64,000 nt of DNA from Channa striata (Eukaryota; Chordata; Actinopteri; Anabantiformes; Channidae). Under the pieces are notes generated by a model. It was not told the origin of the DNA, searched no databases, and saw only the letters and a program-made list of their open reading frames with translations. Below, piece after piece: positions 1 to 11,301 of the stretch (within the stretch, counting starts at the first letter, position 1; every line of letters begins with the position of its first letter). The DNA lies in assembly GCA_033026295.1 (NCBI GenBank), contig CM065168.1:23723306-23787305 (forward strand), read 5' to 3'. The position numbers and the translations under genes were made by a program.

Positions 1-522
1 ATATATGTTAACTCTGATCTGAGGATCATTGAAAATTACCCATTAGGGGCAATTAATATCTAACACAATCTGTCCTGGTCCATGTCATAGATCAGGGTCA
101 GCAAATAGTTTTTGCTGGAAACGGAAAAGCTTTTGCTGTTGGGTGTAGTATAGAAAAAATCTGAAATACTTGAGATTCCTCATCTGGGTAACATGATTAC
201 TGCCAAATTCTGTGGCAGAGAAGGTGAAATATTTCACCAAAACTGGTAGCCTTTGGCTGATGAATGTCTTTGGTACCACGAATGTCCAAACAAACCACCC
301 ATTTCCACAGTTGATAAAATATTTCAGTCTGGACTAAGTTGGTAGTACACATGCCTACCAACTTGAAGGTGACAGTTTCCATATTTGTTGATCAGATTTA
401 ATACAGCTCTTGCATGTGTGGAGCTTTGATCTCTACAAACAGTATTATACTACTTTCACACACGTACGACGCCTCCTCCCCTGGTATCTGCTTTGTGAGG
501 TAACAGGGAAATGAAGCAAGCA

Positions 523-536
523 GTTGCCAGGGAAAC
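523..536 (+). promoter_or_regulatory. RFX X-box-like site
   Basis: The 14-mer GTTGCCAGGGAAAC has both X-box half-sites (GTTGCC and a GGAAAC form of RGNAAC) separated by two bases. RFX factors bind such imperfect palindromes. Occupancy and target gene are unknown; the site lies inside the presumed intron. Confidence 0.4.
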
Positions 537-1616
537 AGATACAGACTTATCCCTTTGGTGACTTGCTCCTTAATATCTCAAAGCTAGGACTTAAAATATG
601 CTTTGTCTTTGCCTCATTATAGGTAAAGGATAGTGTAGAGACACTTGGGACTTGCCTATAAACTCAGTGGGCCTTCAATAGCAAAATGTAGAGGAAGACA
701 TACTGTACAGCATGAGCAGCAGCCCGACAAATTAAATACACAAATCAGCATGTGGGGTCTTAATGATCCATGACTGAGGCGATTCAGTCTATTTGTTCTC
801 GACTCTGGAGCAATTAAATATTCTTTAAATATTTCATTAAATGAACTCCACAATGATGATCTCAGTGTTGCCACCTGAATGGACACGGAAAAACCCGAGG
901 CAGAGTCTTGGTGGTGTAAAAAGACAACTCAGTTCTGCCCAGAAAAGCCCTGTTCTACACAGGCACCCATCCAGCCCTGACCGTGCATGGTAAGAGGGGG
1001 GGTGGGTCCATGTTTAGCAGAAGCTGAGGCTGGGTGAGAAAAGTAGGTTAGAATGTGGTGCTGCCTCTCACCCCAAGGACCTTGGGGAGGCTAAGCCATG
1101 CATCCATGAGAGGAGACTTAATTAACCCATGAATGCAGCACCTCCTTCGGGGAGAGCAATCCCAAAGTGTGGCCTGCCTTCTTCTACTAACACTGTTATT
1201 ATGAACTCCTGGAGGCACAGGGGAGGGTCAGATATGGCAGGCATGAAGTTCCACCCCAGCAATTACAGACAGGAAGCAGGAGCAAGTCGGCCCATGACCT
1301 GGTGTCTGACGCCCTGCCCGTACTACAGTAGAATTTAAAACGCATTGGCTGACAAGAGGCAGCTTTGTTCGTCCTTCTCTGGCAGTGACTCGCAGTGCAG
1401 CAAGAGTGGACAAATATTCAGGAAGAGCACTTAAGACATAAAAGCTTTCCTAACCATAATGCAAACTTTTGTTGTGGTGTGGAAGAGGCCTGGGGGTATT
1501 TGAGAATATTTTTCAAAGCGATGTGAGAGAGGTTGGTGCAACTGTAGCATTCCTGATATTCTTACCTCACACACACTTGCATATACAAGTTGTCTTCCAC
1601 ACAACCCAACACCACA

Positions 1617-1633
1617 ACACACACACACACACA
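1617..1633. repeat. (CA)n microsatellite
   Basis: Short uninterrupted CA run, with further CA stretches just upstream near 1567-1576. Confidence 0.85.
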
Positions 1634-3158
1634 GAAAAGTTTCATGCATTTGTGCATAAGTAACCTAAGGGCTGGCTTATAATAACGTTGCTCTTCTATT
1701 TTCTCCTTGGCCGCACCTGGCTTGCAACCATGTAATGACTATAGAGTTCTTAACACCCTGGTACCAGACTGTGCTGGGGGCTTTTATTGGACAAAAGCAA
1801 GTGCCTGTTACCAATCAGCTGCACTCCGTATGTTGTGAAGACTCACGCGGGGCGATAGTGACTCGGGACAGAGAGCAGGTTGTCCTGAGTGTGGATACCT
1901 GGATGTATTAGGGTTACGTTTGCATCCCGCTATGGGCAATTTGGCTGTAAGGACATACAAACCTTAATAATAATGCATATTCAGTTGGTGGTCATGAGTG
2001 AACCGTTAGTAAAGTATTTCATGTTGATGTCATCATGTTATACCAGGTTTAGTTTAAAATACAACACGTTTGGGATGTTTGTTTTAAATGACAACTCATT
2101 CACTCCAACTCTGTTAAGTTCCATTACAAAACTAATAGCTTTCAGAGTTTTTGAAATCTTAACAAATTGTCAGGGTTAAAATTAAGCATTAATAATGAGT
2201 AATTGTGCACTTCCTGAGAATTATATAAGAAACTTTCAATTTTATATGGCGCTATGCTCTGCCACGCTCTCAGGTAGCACTCATAATGAACTTACAGTTA
2301 ACGGGAATGCTTTGACAGCACCTCTCGACACAACAATACATTTCCAAGTATAAAAAAAGCGTTAGTCGAAAATGTATCAGTAGCATGGATTATACATTTT
2401 CATTAGTACTGAAATTGGCATTTAATGTGCAGTATTCCCCTATAGTCCAAAGCTGCAACCAACTCAGGTGTGGACATATTGTGACATATTGGCCTATAGA
2501 TATCATCATAACATCATAATGTTGGTACATGTACTGCAAGTAGATACTGAGTAGGAGGAAGCAAAACTTGAGACTAAACAAGAAATTGCTGCAGTCTCTC
2601 CACAGTCAAATGGCTGGTTATGGATTTCATTTGTCACAATCCTGATGAACATATTTAAGGAAAAAGACCAACAGTATGGTGTTGCTAGTCATACACACCC
2701 CAAAACCTCACACTCCTTCCCATGCATTAACCTTAGGCAATGGACTTTCCTCTCTTTTGACTCTACTTTCTTGCTTGCATGGCTTAAATTTTATTCCCAG
2801 CGAGTAGAAAAAGTCCTATCTCACACCACTGGAGTTATGACAAAGAATATCTTGTGTGGAATAAAGACTTTCGTACTGTACTCTGTTTTGTGCCACTGAG
2901 TGTATTACAAGAATGTGTAACAGTTCTTTGGCTTTGCCCCCCCGGAGAGCTCTCAGCATGGCATCCTCTCTTTTATTCTCTTTGCACTCTGTGCAGCCCA
3001 ACACATCACACACAATTGCCCAGAGAGAAAAACAACAACAAAGGAAATGGAAAAAAGAAAAGAGAAAAATATTCTTCTTTTCTATGATCTGCTTAAAGCA
3101 TGTTAAAGGCTAATTCTAGAAAACATGTTGCTGAAAATTGTTTATCCAGTGTGCATAC

Positions 3159-3326
3159 CTCAGTTTCTCCCTCGAACTCAGAGGAGTCCAACAGCGTCAC
3201 TTTGAAGGGGACGGTTTTAAGCCGCTTGGAGCCTTTCTGTGGTGATTTGAGGTTCTTGCTTGGGGACGTCTTCTCAGACATTTCATCCACTTCTTTGTGT
3301 TCGTCCAGATGCTTGGAGTTCTGTTC
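3159..3326 (-). CDS. epb41l1: epb41l1-like coding exon (linker and start of FERM domain)
   Basis: This exon encodes 56 residues (EQNSKH...FEGETE) in phase 0 at both ends. On the minus strand it is preceded by a strong acceptor (a T-rich tract ending gtccag) and followed by a GTATGC donor. The residues run from a charged linker (SEKTSPSK, then KSPQKGSKRLK) into PFKVTLLDSSEFEG, the first two strands of the ubiquitin-like lobe of a FERM domain. The SPSK/KSPQK spacing before KVTLLD resembles vertebrate EPB41L1 (4.1N) more than EPB41, EPB41L2 or EPB41L3. Members of this family tie the spectrin-actin cortex to membrane proteins; 4.1N is mainly neuronal. The rest of FERM, the spectrin-actin-binding domain and the C-terminal domain are not in the window. 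The family call is firm; the paralog (and a/b copy) is less so. The open frame runs into the flanking introns, but those residues are not expected in the protein. Confidence 0.82.
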
Positions 3327-4289
3327 CTGGACAAAAAAAAAGCAAAACAGTGACAATTTCAATAACAGATTTCATCTGTTGTTCCTGTGTATTTAATATA
3401 AAAGTGCAGATTTGAAAAATGGTAAAATACTTTGAGGCTCCCGTATCAGGAAATTGCCTTTGATTGTGTGAGTGAAATTTATTGGTGTTGAGTCAGCACT
3501 GGAGTTTTAAGAGCTATTGGATTTTGGGGACTTTTAGATACTGGAGAAAATTCAAGTTCTGAAAAAGATTCAATACACTGAATAAGTTCTGCAAACTGCA
3601 CTGGCTCATATTTATCACTGAACTGAAAAACACAGTCCAAACACAGCGATCATTAGTGATGCTGCCCATGTGTCTCCGACTCTTTGGAACAAATACATAA
3701 CAGCATTGCTTCAGACTATGCTGCAAACTGTTGCAATACCGTAAGTTAACGAATCCAGATAAAACGCCTTTGTAATCAGTGTTATCGTCATTATCTGCAA
3801 GCCCTAAAGGCTTGTTTTAAAGAAGGCAACACGAACAATTGAACTCTATTTTGTCAGCTGTGTAAAGACATTCTCAGCTCACTCGAGAAAATTTGGAGCC
3901 TATTGCGTCAACTCTTCCCAGGGTCACGCTTAGCTTAGTTTAAAGCTGGTTTTAAGATCATTTTACAGCTGAAATGGGTTGCAAAACATTGTTTTGTAGT
4001 AATATAAAGAATTAAAATGCATTTTAATTCATAACTCTGACCATGTGTTTCCTATCAGCCTCCATGGATAAAATAAATAAAATGAAAAGAGTTAAAGTTG
4101 ACCTTTGCATCCTGGCAACCGTTTTACAGACATCTTTTATCATAACAAGAAGTGGGAATTTTGTTTTAGCACTACAGCACGTGATCGATATATAACAGGC
4201 AGCAGGGTTGTGCAGAGGCACTACATTCAGCTCTCCAAATAGATGCATGCTTCAGTAATAACCCACTGGTGCAACAAGGTTGTTCTGAC
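3327..4289 (-). other. Intron between the two epb41l1 exons
   Basis: 963-bp interval with GT at its 5' end (minus strand) and a long T-rich tract plus AG at its 3' end. I see no conserved frame or recognisable repeat within it. Confidence 0.5.
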
Positions 4290-4428
4290 CTGTTTGGCCA
4301 TCTTGCCGTCTGAGGCTGAGTCCTGCATTGCAGCTTCTGCCCCCTGCTGTATATGGGAGGGTCCCGTGTCTTGCTTTCTTTACCTCCAACTCAGCCTGCC
4401 TTTGTCAAGTCAGTAAGGTAACACCAAC
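4290..4428 (-). CDS. epb41l1: Probable first coding exon of epb41l1 with 5' UTR
   Basis: On the minus strand a pyrimidine-rich tract ends in ttcttag at 4429-4430, and 139 nt later a donor (AAACAG then GTCAGA) follows at 4289. The frame that joins the next exon in phase 0 ends MQDSASDGKMAKQ and has its ATG at 4326-4328, with a G at -3. In that frame the exon stays open upstream for some 18 codons (QDTGPSHIQQGAEAA and so on) until a TAA, so translation must begin inside this exon unless an internal acceptor is used. Intron length to the next exon is 963 bp. An alternative is that a GTAAAG donor inside the exon (near 4383) ends a purely untranslated exon. I do not know the documented fish start, so the coding part (4290-4328) is an inference from phase and splice signals. 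Confidence 0.5.
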
Positions 4429-4519
4429 CTAAGAAGAGACAAAGAGCCATTAAATACACACACGCCGCACTCCGCACAATCGGAGGATGACTGAATAAAG
4501 TATGGTTTGTTTGGAAGCG

Positions 4520-5062
4520 TTGCCAGGAGAAAACCTTTCATGTCTTAAAAGTACATGAAAGCAGGACTGAGGTTCGCAAAACTGTGGACAGATCAGACCA
4601 AAGTGGAGTTGTTGGGCCTTAATGCCCAGTGTCACATTTGGCAAAAAACAAACACATCGTTTCAACAGAAACAGCCCCGACCCACTGTCAAGCACAGCGG
4701 TGGATCTGGGCTTGTTCTGCAGCCACAGGACCTGGGCGCCAGAGTGTTCCAGGGGCAAATGTGAGCCCATCAGTGCAACAGCTAAAGCTTTGGGTCCTCC
4801 AACAGGACAATGATGCCCGTCAGTAAAATCCATTTCAGTGAATCAAAAAATAATCACAGTTTTAGGATGACCTCAACCCAAATCAAATGCTGTGGTGGGA
4901 CCATAAGATAGCTGTGCATAAACAAAGACACAAAAACCCCAAGGAACCTGAAAATTCCTCCACATAAACGACATAAGAGACTAATAACGTCATGCAGGAA
5001 ACAATTCAACTTCATGTTATTGCTGCTGAGGTGCATCTACAAGCTATTGAATCTTTGGGAAA
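4520..5062 (+). pseudogene. Tc1/mariner transposase fossil
   Basis: Translation in shifting frames gives recognisable Tc1-type transposase blocks in order. VARRKPF and RFAK come first. WTDQTKVELLGLNAQCHIW (about 4584-4640) contains the first catalytic Asp, and PTVKHSGG follows near 4682-4705. LQQDNDA (about 4798-4818) contains the second catalytic Asp. DDLNPNQMLW (about 4867-4896) sits where active enzymes have PDLNPIE..W, and a C-terminal block reads LHVIAAE (about 5010-5030). The third catalytic acidic residue appears to be replaced by Gln, and stops and frame changes occur between blocks, so the copy is dead. I could not identify terminal inverted repeats. It sits about 90 bp upstream of the probable first coding exon of epb41l1, in the opposite orientation. 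Confidence 0.75.
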
Positions 5063-7700
5063 CTTAGCAATAACCACGTCGTGGATAGTCAGTGCGTTCA
5101 TATGGTCACAAAGGTGTCAGATACGTGTAATATCAGTCATAAATGAGCCGACATGTCTGTTTATAATTCTGCAGTATATAACAAATCATGGTGCAATCGA
5201 CTATGCCTGCAGTATTTTGTGATGGCAGATCTACAGTATGTAATGGCATGTGTTATCAATCTTTTCTATTTATTTCTTTATGCGTTTCTTTGTTCTTTCA
5301 TTCATTCATACATCTGTTCATTTGTTTGTTGGAATGTTACAACTTTTCCACATCTCCGCAGCCTGATTTCTTCTTCTACATTGTATAGGAAATCAATTGA
5401 TACTTGCTGCCTTCAGCTGCAGATTATAGGTGTGGGTGGCTAGAACAATAACCACAGCTGAAGTCAAAGTACAGTGCATCCAGTTCTGTCAGTTTAGGTG
5501 TGTACCTACTGTAAGCATGCCTAAACACAGGCTGCATAGAATTATATTTCAATGTTTTTGAGGGGAATTTATATGGATCACACTGAAACTCCTGTAGTGC
5601 TGACTTACATTCTGTACATAGGTGTAGGGTCATAATAACTGCACACATCTGTGGGTGGTATCTTCCCATCTATCTTTGTGCGATGTAGAAAATGTATAAA
5701 GTGTTCTACATCTCTGCAAATGTATTTCATTTGTTTGGTAATGATTTTCTTTAAATGTCAGATTTTGTTTGTACGGTAAAAAAAAGCTAATCTAAAGCAT
5801 CTAATATAGCGAAAGTATTTTGTTCACATTTTATTGCAGATATTTATGTAATAATGTATTTTCTGACAAGCTTAGTTCATACTGCATGTGCATATTTGAG
5901 GTGTTATCAGACTACATGGGCTGGGAATTTAATGTACATGATGCAAAAATAAAAGAACTCTTTGTATGAAACACATTATCGTCTATTAAGGAGAAATCGA
6001 GAGCTCTGCCTCCCCCACAATGGGTTTCTCAATGCACGCTTGGAAGTGGTAGAAAATACAGCCTTGATCTGTCAATCTGAAGACACAAAACCTAACATTC
6101 AATGTGCCTGATAGGAATGGCTGAAGAATTCCTCCTGTTAAACTTCCTGTAAACACTTCTGCGTTGATAACGTCTTTCTCTTGGCCACTTATCCAGCAGA
6201 ACAAGAAAAATAAACTGCAGCTACCCAGTGGATTGAAAGTAGTTTTCCACTTAGCAGGTTCTCAACCAAATGAAATGACTTTTCTGACCCCTGAAGATGT
6301 TCTTCTCTGACCTTTGATGAAAGGAAGACAAGGCACAAATTGTGTGAACATATCCTCAGTGGAATCTGGCCCACACACCACGCAGGAATAATGCCAGTGC
6401 GTTATAGAGTTCCCTGCACAATACACTGAGACCTTGTGTATATTCCATTCTCTCTATTACCCTGGAGGTCTGGAGCTGCCCCTGGAGCTGCAAATCACAT
6501 CACCATAATGCACCTGGGGGTTGGAGGTGACCGTAGCCCTGACTCAGGCAAGAGAAACAACCCTTCTCCAACTTGCAACCAGGGAACGTCTTCACTTACT
6601 GCTTTGAGGAGTGCGAACCCTCGTCCACCTCTGCTGCACTACCACAAGTGTCCCATTAGTTACAATCAAAGTGATCTGACAGAAATAAATTCTCCTCCTC
6701 AAAAGTGAAACATCGAGTGGTATGTCCACTCAGGGGCCTCATTTCCCCCCTGTGGCCTGATCCAGCTCAGCACTGTCCTGTAAGTTGCTAAATCAATTTT
6801 CCCTCACTGGCTGGATGGTGCCTATGACTGCCAAGCAAGCTCCCTGATTGGAGAGGAAAAGCCCCGTTGGGTATCGTGTTCTGATGGCAGAGGAAGCAAA
6901 CACTCAGCTCTGCCATGTCTTTCTGTTATCGCATTCGCCTCCCGGTCCGAATCAGTCAAGCTGAAAATAACAAGCGTCTCCCTTGTGTGCGATACAGGTG
7001 CGCACTTTCTCATTCTGTCCAAGTCAAACAGAAGCTGATGTCCCCTCGGTTAATATCCATCTGGGCTACATGACACAATGCATTCATCTGCAGCTCTCTG
7101 TTTGAATATAACTGTCTCCGCTGTGCTGTGTTTAAGGCACGGCAACAAACTACCTAAAAAACACCTCCAGTCTTACCGCCCTGCTTCCCCACTAGGAACA
7201 TATTTCACTTCTTTGCTGGACACATTGAGGAGTACACAACCAACCATGACACATTTCCCAACCATACCCAAATCGATAGTTACTGCTACTTTGAAGCGGT
7301 CATTAAAGGTGTGTACGACGCGTGTCACTCGATATTGAAAGAGCCCTCGGAGGACACGTGCACACATGTATGCAAAAAATGAGGATACAAATCACATAAT
7401 CCAACATTGGTTTGTGTCAAATGTGGCCCCTCATTGAGACATAATTTCATAAACTCAGATTAATTGCCAAACTAACACAAATTGATGTCATAGAAGGAGG
7501 CAGTAGAGCCTGCAAATCCACTAATTTCCTGTAACAGACTATTACCCACTATGCCCTCTGTCAACCCAGTGACTGAGACCTCTGCCGAGGAGAAGAAAGC
7601 ACCTTAGTGCAAAATACACTATGAGTCCCGTTTGTTGTGCATAATGTGCAGTTCAGTGACAATGTCTGTCTTTGATATCTGCCATCAGTAATAATTATTC
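5063..7700. other. Intronic stretch, nothing recognised
   Basis: Within the presumed long first intron of epb41l1. Only short chance frames; no repeat family, exon or RNA gene that I can name. The first few hundred bases may still belong to the Tc1-like element. Confidence 0.4.
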
Positions 7701-8180
7701 ATCACAAAGAACAGCACATTGTTTCCTTGGAGGGTTATGAAACGCTACTCTTCTCTAAGAAGAGTAGAGAAGCCTCTTCCCCTGCTCCTCTTTTCCTCTG
7801 TCTCTTCATTCTCATCAGAGATACGCTTTAATCTAAGTGAGGCAGGAGGAGAGAGAACGAGAGAGAGAGAGGACGCATGTCTGTGGGGTACTGGATCAGC
7901 TTCAAGATGCAGTTGCCATGGTAACAACATGGAGTGTTTTTTTTTCTTCTTTTTTTCTTTTTTGCACCCCCGATCATCACTCTCCTCAGAGAAGCAACGG
8001 AGAAGCAGAGAGACGAGTCGCACGAGGAGGCGAGATGAGAGGCCAAAAGATGAAGCGTCCAGAAAGACAGAGGGATCAAGAATAAATGGAAAAGATAAGA
8101 AACGACAAGGGGGAGGAAATAAACTGATGTGGCATCGCGACTCAGAGGAAATGTCAAGCAGCCTCCCCTTTGGTTAATGT
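7701..8180. promoter_or_regulatory. Purine/pyrimidine-skewed segment with an X-box
   Basis: The segment passes from a CT-rich tract (about 7770-7820) to AG-rich tracts (about 7838-7872 and 7985-8120), with a T-rich run (about 7937-7962) between them and an RFX-like site at 7912-7925. The long frames here on both strands are low-complexity (EKKKKKK, RERERER) and are explained by base skew rather than by coding. It may be a regulatory segment or alternative promoter, which is inference. Confidence 0.3.
7912..7925 (+). promoter_or_regulatory. RFX X-box-like site (near-consensus)
   Basis: GTTGCCATGGTAAC closely matches the RFX consensus, with GTTGCC and GGTAAC half-sites around AT. The two arms are complementary at five of six positions. 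RFX proteins regulate ciliary and neuronal genes. Binding at this locus is not shown by sequence alone. Confidence 0.5.
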
Positions 8181-11100
8181 TGGAGGAGCTGCACACCGGG
8201 ACTGACAGGTTGCAGTAGAGATGCAGAGAGAGATCTCTCTACTATTTACCAGCAACCGTAAGCTGCACTCCATCTGAGCCAGTGACCACTATTCAGCCAA
8301 CACACTCCTCCCATCCCACTGCACAACAACTACAGTACTGGACTCTTTGTTCCCCAAAACCAAGACATCAATACCTGTGCTAGATCCTGCACAACATCAC
8401 ACAAGCTTTACACCACATCTTACACAAGGTGAAGATGTTGGAACCTGGATTAAAACGGAACCCTAATTGGATGCAGTAGACAAACTAGTTGACATTGGTA
8501 GACATTGCTCAAAAATCAGCAGGTACCTTTTTCACACTCCAGCCACAGCTGTTGGAGCCATTTTATATCAAAATCACTGCAAAGACAACGTCTGAGGCTT
8601 TTCTTGTAACTTTTGTTAATTTGTAAATGTCTGGGGGTTGATCATGGTTAGCATCTTCTGAAAAGAAACTGCCCTGCAAACCAAAGGAAGTTCTAAATTA
8701 CCAAATCACTGAAGAGTATAGCGTCTCGGACATCTACTTGTTGGGTTGCAGTACAAGAGAACAGTTATTGAGAAAAGGGAAAGTTGCTAAAGAAGAAGGT
8801 AAAGAATACAACCCAGAGCAGGCCCCATCATTTTTAGATGGTTTAGAAATTCCTCAATGGGAAAATAGACATTTTTTTCACAGAGGAGGAAAAACCATTT
8901 GACAACTGGGGCAGGAAAGCAGCAGAAAATGTCATATTGACAACTCGAGGACATAACCTCAACAGTCTTAGGTTCATCACACCAAGCACCAAAAGAAACC
9001 ATCCTGGGGAGTGTCTGCTGGCATAAATATGTGAGACTGTTATTGTTCCCTTTTATTAAAATGTATTCAAAATATATTTCTGCACATTTCTTCTACTTTT
9101 TTGGATATGCAGATGCAAACTGTTTCTTTAAACAAACTGGTTCTTTATGCAGATTTAGAATTAAAATGTTATTGAGCTGCCTAATTTTTAATGTTTAGAG
9201 AAGGTACAATAATATCATTTTTGAGCTTGACCTGTTTGACAAGATGTCAGGACCATTTAAGGGTTAAAATAAAAATGAAAACTATTTAATATTTATGTAA
9301 TGATAACGAGAAAAATCAAAAGATGCTTCAGAACGTGTAAGTGGATGCATCAAATTATCAGTTGAATGTAATAAAATGTTCTACCAGATCACCAGCTGCG
9401 CTTTATGTGTAGTTCAAACTACAACAACTCTACCTCCTCGAAAGCAGCAGCGTTTCTGTCAGTCGTGTCTCCCAGCTGATCGGAGGAACAGCATCACGTG
9501 TCATCGAGAGTTCATACAGTCGATCAGACAGACCTCAAGCTCAAGGACACTGGTCTCATCCACTGACATGCCGCAGAAACACAAAGCCTTACTACTGTAA
9601 CTGTGACGCGTCACCCAGAGCATTTTTAACTGATGGAGCATGTTGTCCTGCTCTTCCTAAGCTGACTGTGCATCTGTAACATTTCTCGTCGATGGAGGTG
9701 TTGTGTTATTGTGCTACGTGTCCTCTGTGAGCCTCTACGTACAGATGATGACAAATGGGGTCAGAGTGGAAAGACTGAGGTAAATCACTGCCCCTCACTC
9801 ACTCCTGGAAACGTAATACAACTGTTCAGTTGCAAAGTAGCATAAACTTTGGCACTTTGCTTAATTAAAAGGTGCTCGTTAAGAATATTAGCACACACGG
9901 TTGCAGACATGAGAGCGGAATTACAGAGAGGCTAAGTCTCTTCGTTCTGTCACGGTGTACCTAATGGAAGCCGACCTTTCTCATGCTGTGCTCGGAGACC
10001 GTTGGTGCATGCATGAGCAGGGACGCCCCACAGATGACGGATCAGTCCCCGGGGACGCAGAGCACCCCTGGGAGCTGCAAATGCAAGGTCTTTATTTTTT
10101 CTTTTCCTGAAGTCTCCCTGACACACACGCTGACCCACACTGTGATAAACAGGCAAAAGCAAAGGGGCTGCGAGAATGTGGCCACGAGCGTTGCACGCAC
10201 GGGGGTTTTGAACAGGCATCGTCATGAAGCTCAGAGGCAACAGAGACACGCGGCGGGCGGGACAACGCTTGTTGTCTTGCTAAAGTCTGAGATGCATGAC
10301 TACACACAGATCCATGCTCCTTAAAATGCTTCACTATTCACATACTTGTTGTCGAGATATTCCCCCTTGTCTTGTGTTAGCGTTCGCGTTACAAGCACTA
10401 CAAGTCCCAAACAAGTCTCTCAGTCAATTTAGTTTCTTCTCACTTCTTCCCACTTTATGCAGGAATAATTATTATTTCATGGCAACAGCTTAAAGCCTCT
10501 TTACCAAATGCCGATAATCAGGAGATGCTTTGCACCAATAATAAAAATCACACAATTCGTTCCCCTTTTATCGCATCAGATTGTTACCGTGTGATGCAAA
10601 ATAAATCACTCTTAAGCAAATTCTTTGCAATGCACGTGTATGTGCCTTCTGTTTTATCAGTTCCTGTCAAAAAAGCACTGTCACATTCTCAAAAGGCCAG
10701 TGTGTAATTGTCTCAACGTGAAGCCTCTATTGTGCTACAGATAATGAGAGACTGTCACAATGGCTGCACTTCCCAAACCAGATTCTCCACCACTATAATC
10801 TCTGAGCGGGAAAATTATTTCCTGTAGCTTGGATCCACAATTACAGCTGTTTTTTTTCTCCTTTGGCTTTTGTTAAAGTGCCGATGACAAAAAACAACAA
10901 AGGTCAGTGCGGCTCGGATAATGTCTTCAGCCATTTTGGCATTTGTGTTAAATTGTGTTCAAGCATTTTACAGCTGATAACAAGGATAAGCGTTGTTGAC
11001 AATAATCATATAGAACCTGTTAGCCCAGCGGTTGTCAGCCCATGGAGAGACATGTTATTTATGAATACATACAGCAGGTAAAGTAGCAGGTAGAGTTCAA

Positions 11101-11280
11101 ACTTATATGACAACATACCCAGACAAGCTGTTGTTTGTTCTCTACTAGACAGACGCCGTCAATGGATCCACGTCTCTCAACAATTTCACACAGGACTCGC
11201 CCGATGACCCAAACCGCTTGAAGGTTTTGCCTCAGCGTGTCGCACACAGTTCACTCTCATTTTGCCTTTCCCTTTGAAGT

Positions 11281-11301
11281 CACACACACACACACACACA
11301 C
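11281..11301. repeat. (CA)n microsatellite
   Basis: About ten uninterrupted CA units, followed closely by a shorter CA run. Confidence 0.9.

Larger units (their letters stand above)
1..3158. other. Intron sequence 3' of the epb41l1 exon
   Basis: No exon carrying the next FERM segment (expected to contain a VLFD..CEHLNLLEKDYFGL-like stretch) is visible on the minus strand, so the next exon should lie beyond the left edge. The stretch holds only short chance frames, a CA run near 1617-1633, and an RFX-like site at 523-536. Confidence 0.55.

Noticed and set aside
4450..4833. 127-residue minus-strand frame
   Set aside because: Antisense to the Tc1/mariner transposase fossil on the plus strand.
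7719..8196. Frames of 152 (plus) and 122 (minus) residues
   Set aside because: Composition is poly-purine or poly-pyrimidine (runs of Arg/Glu/Lys or Ser/Leu). Base skew explains the lack of stops.
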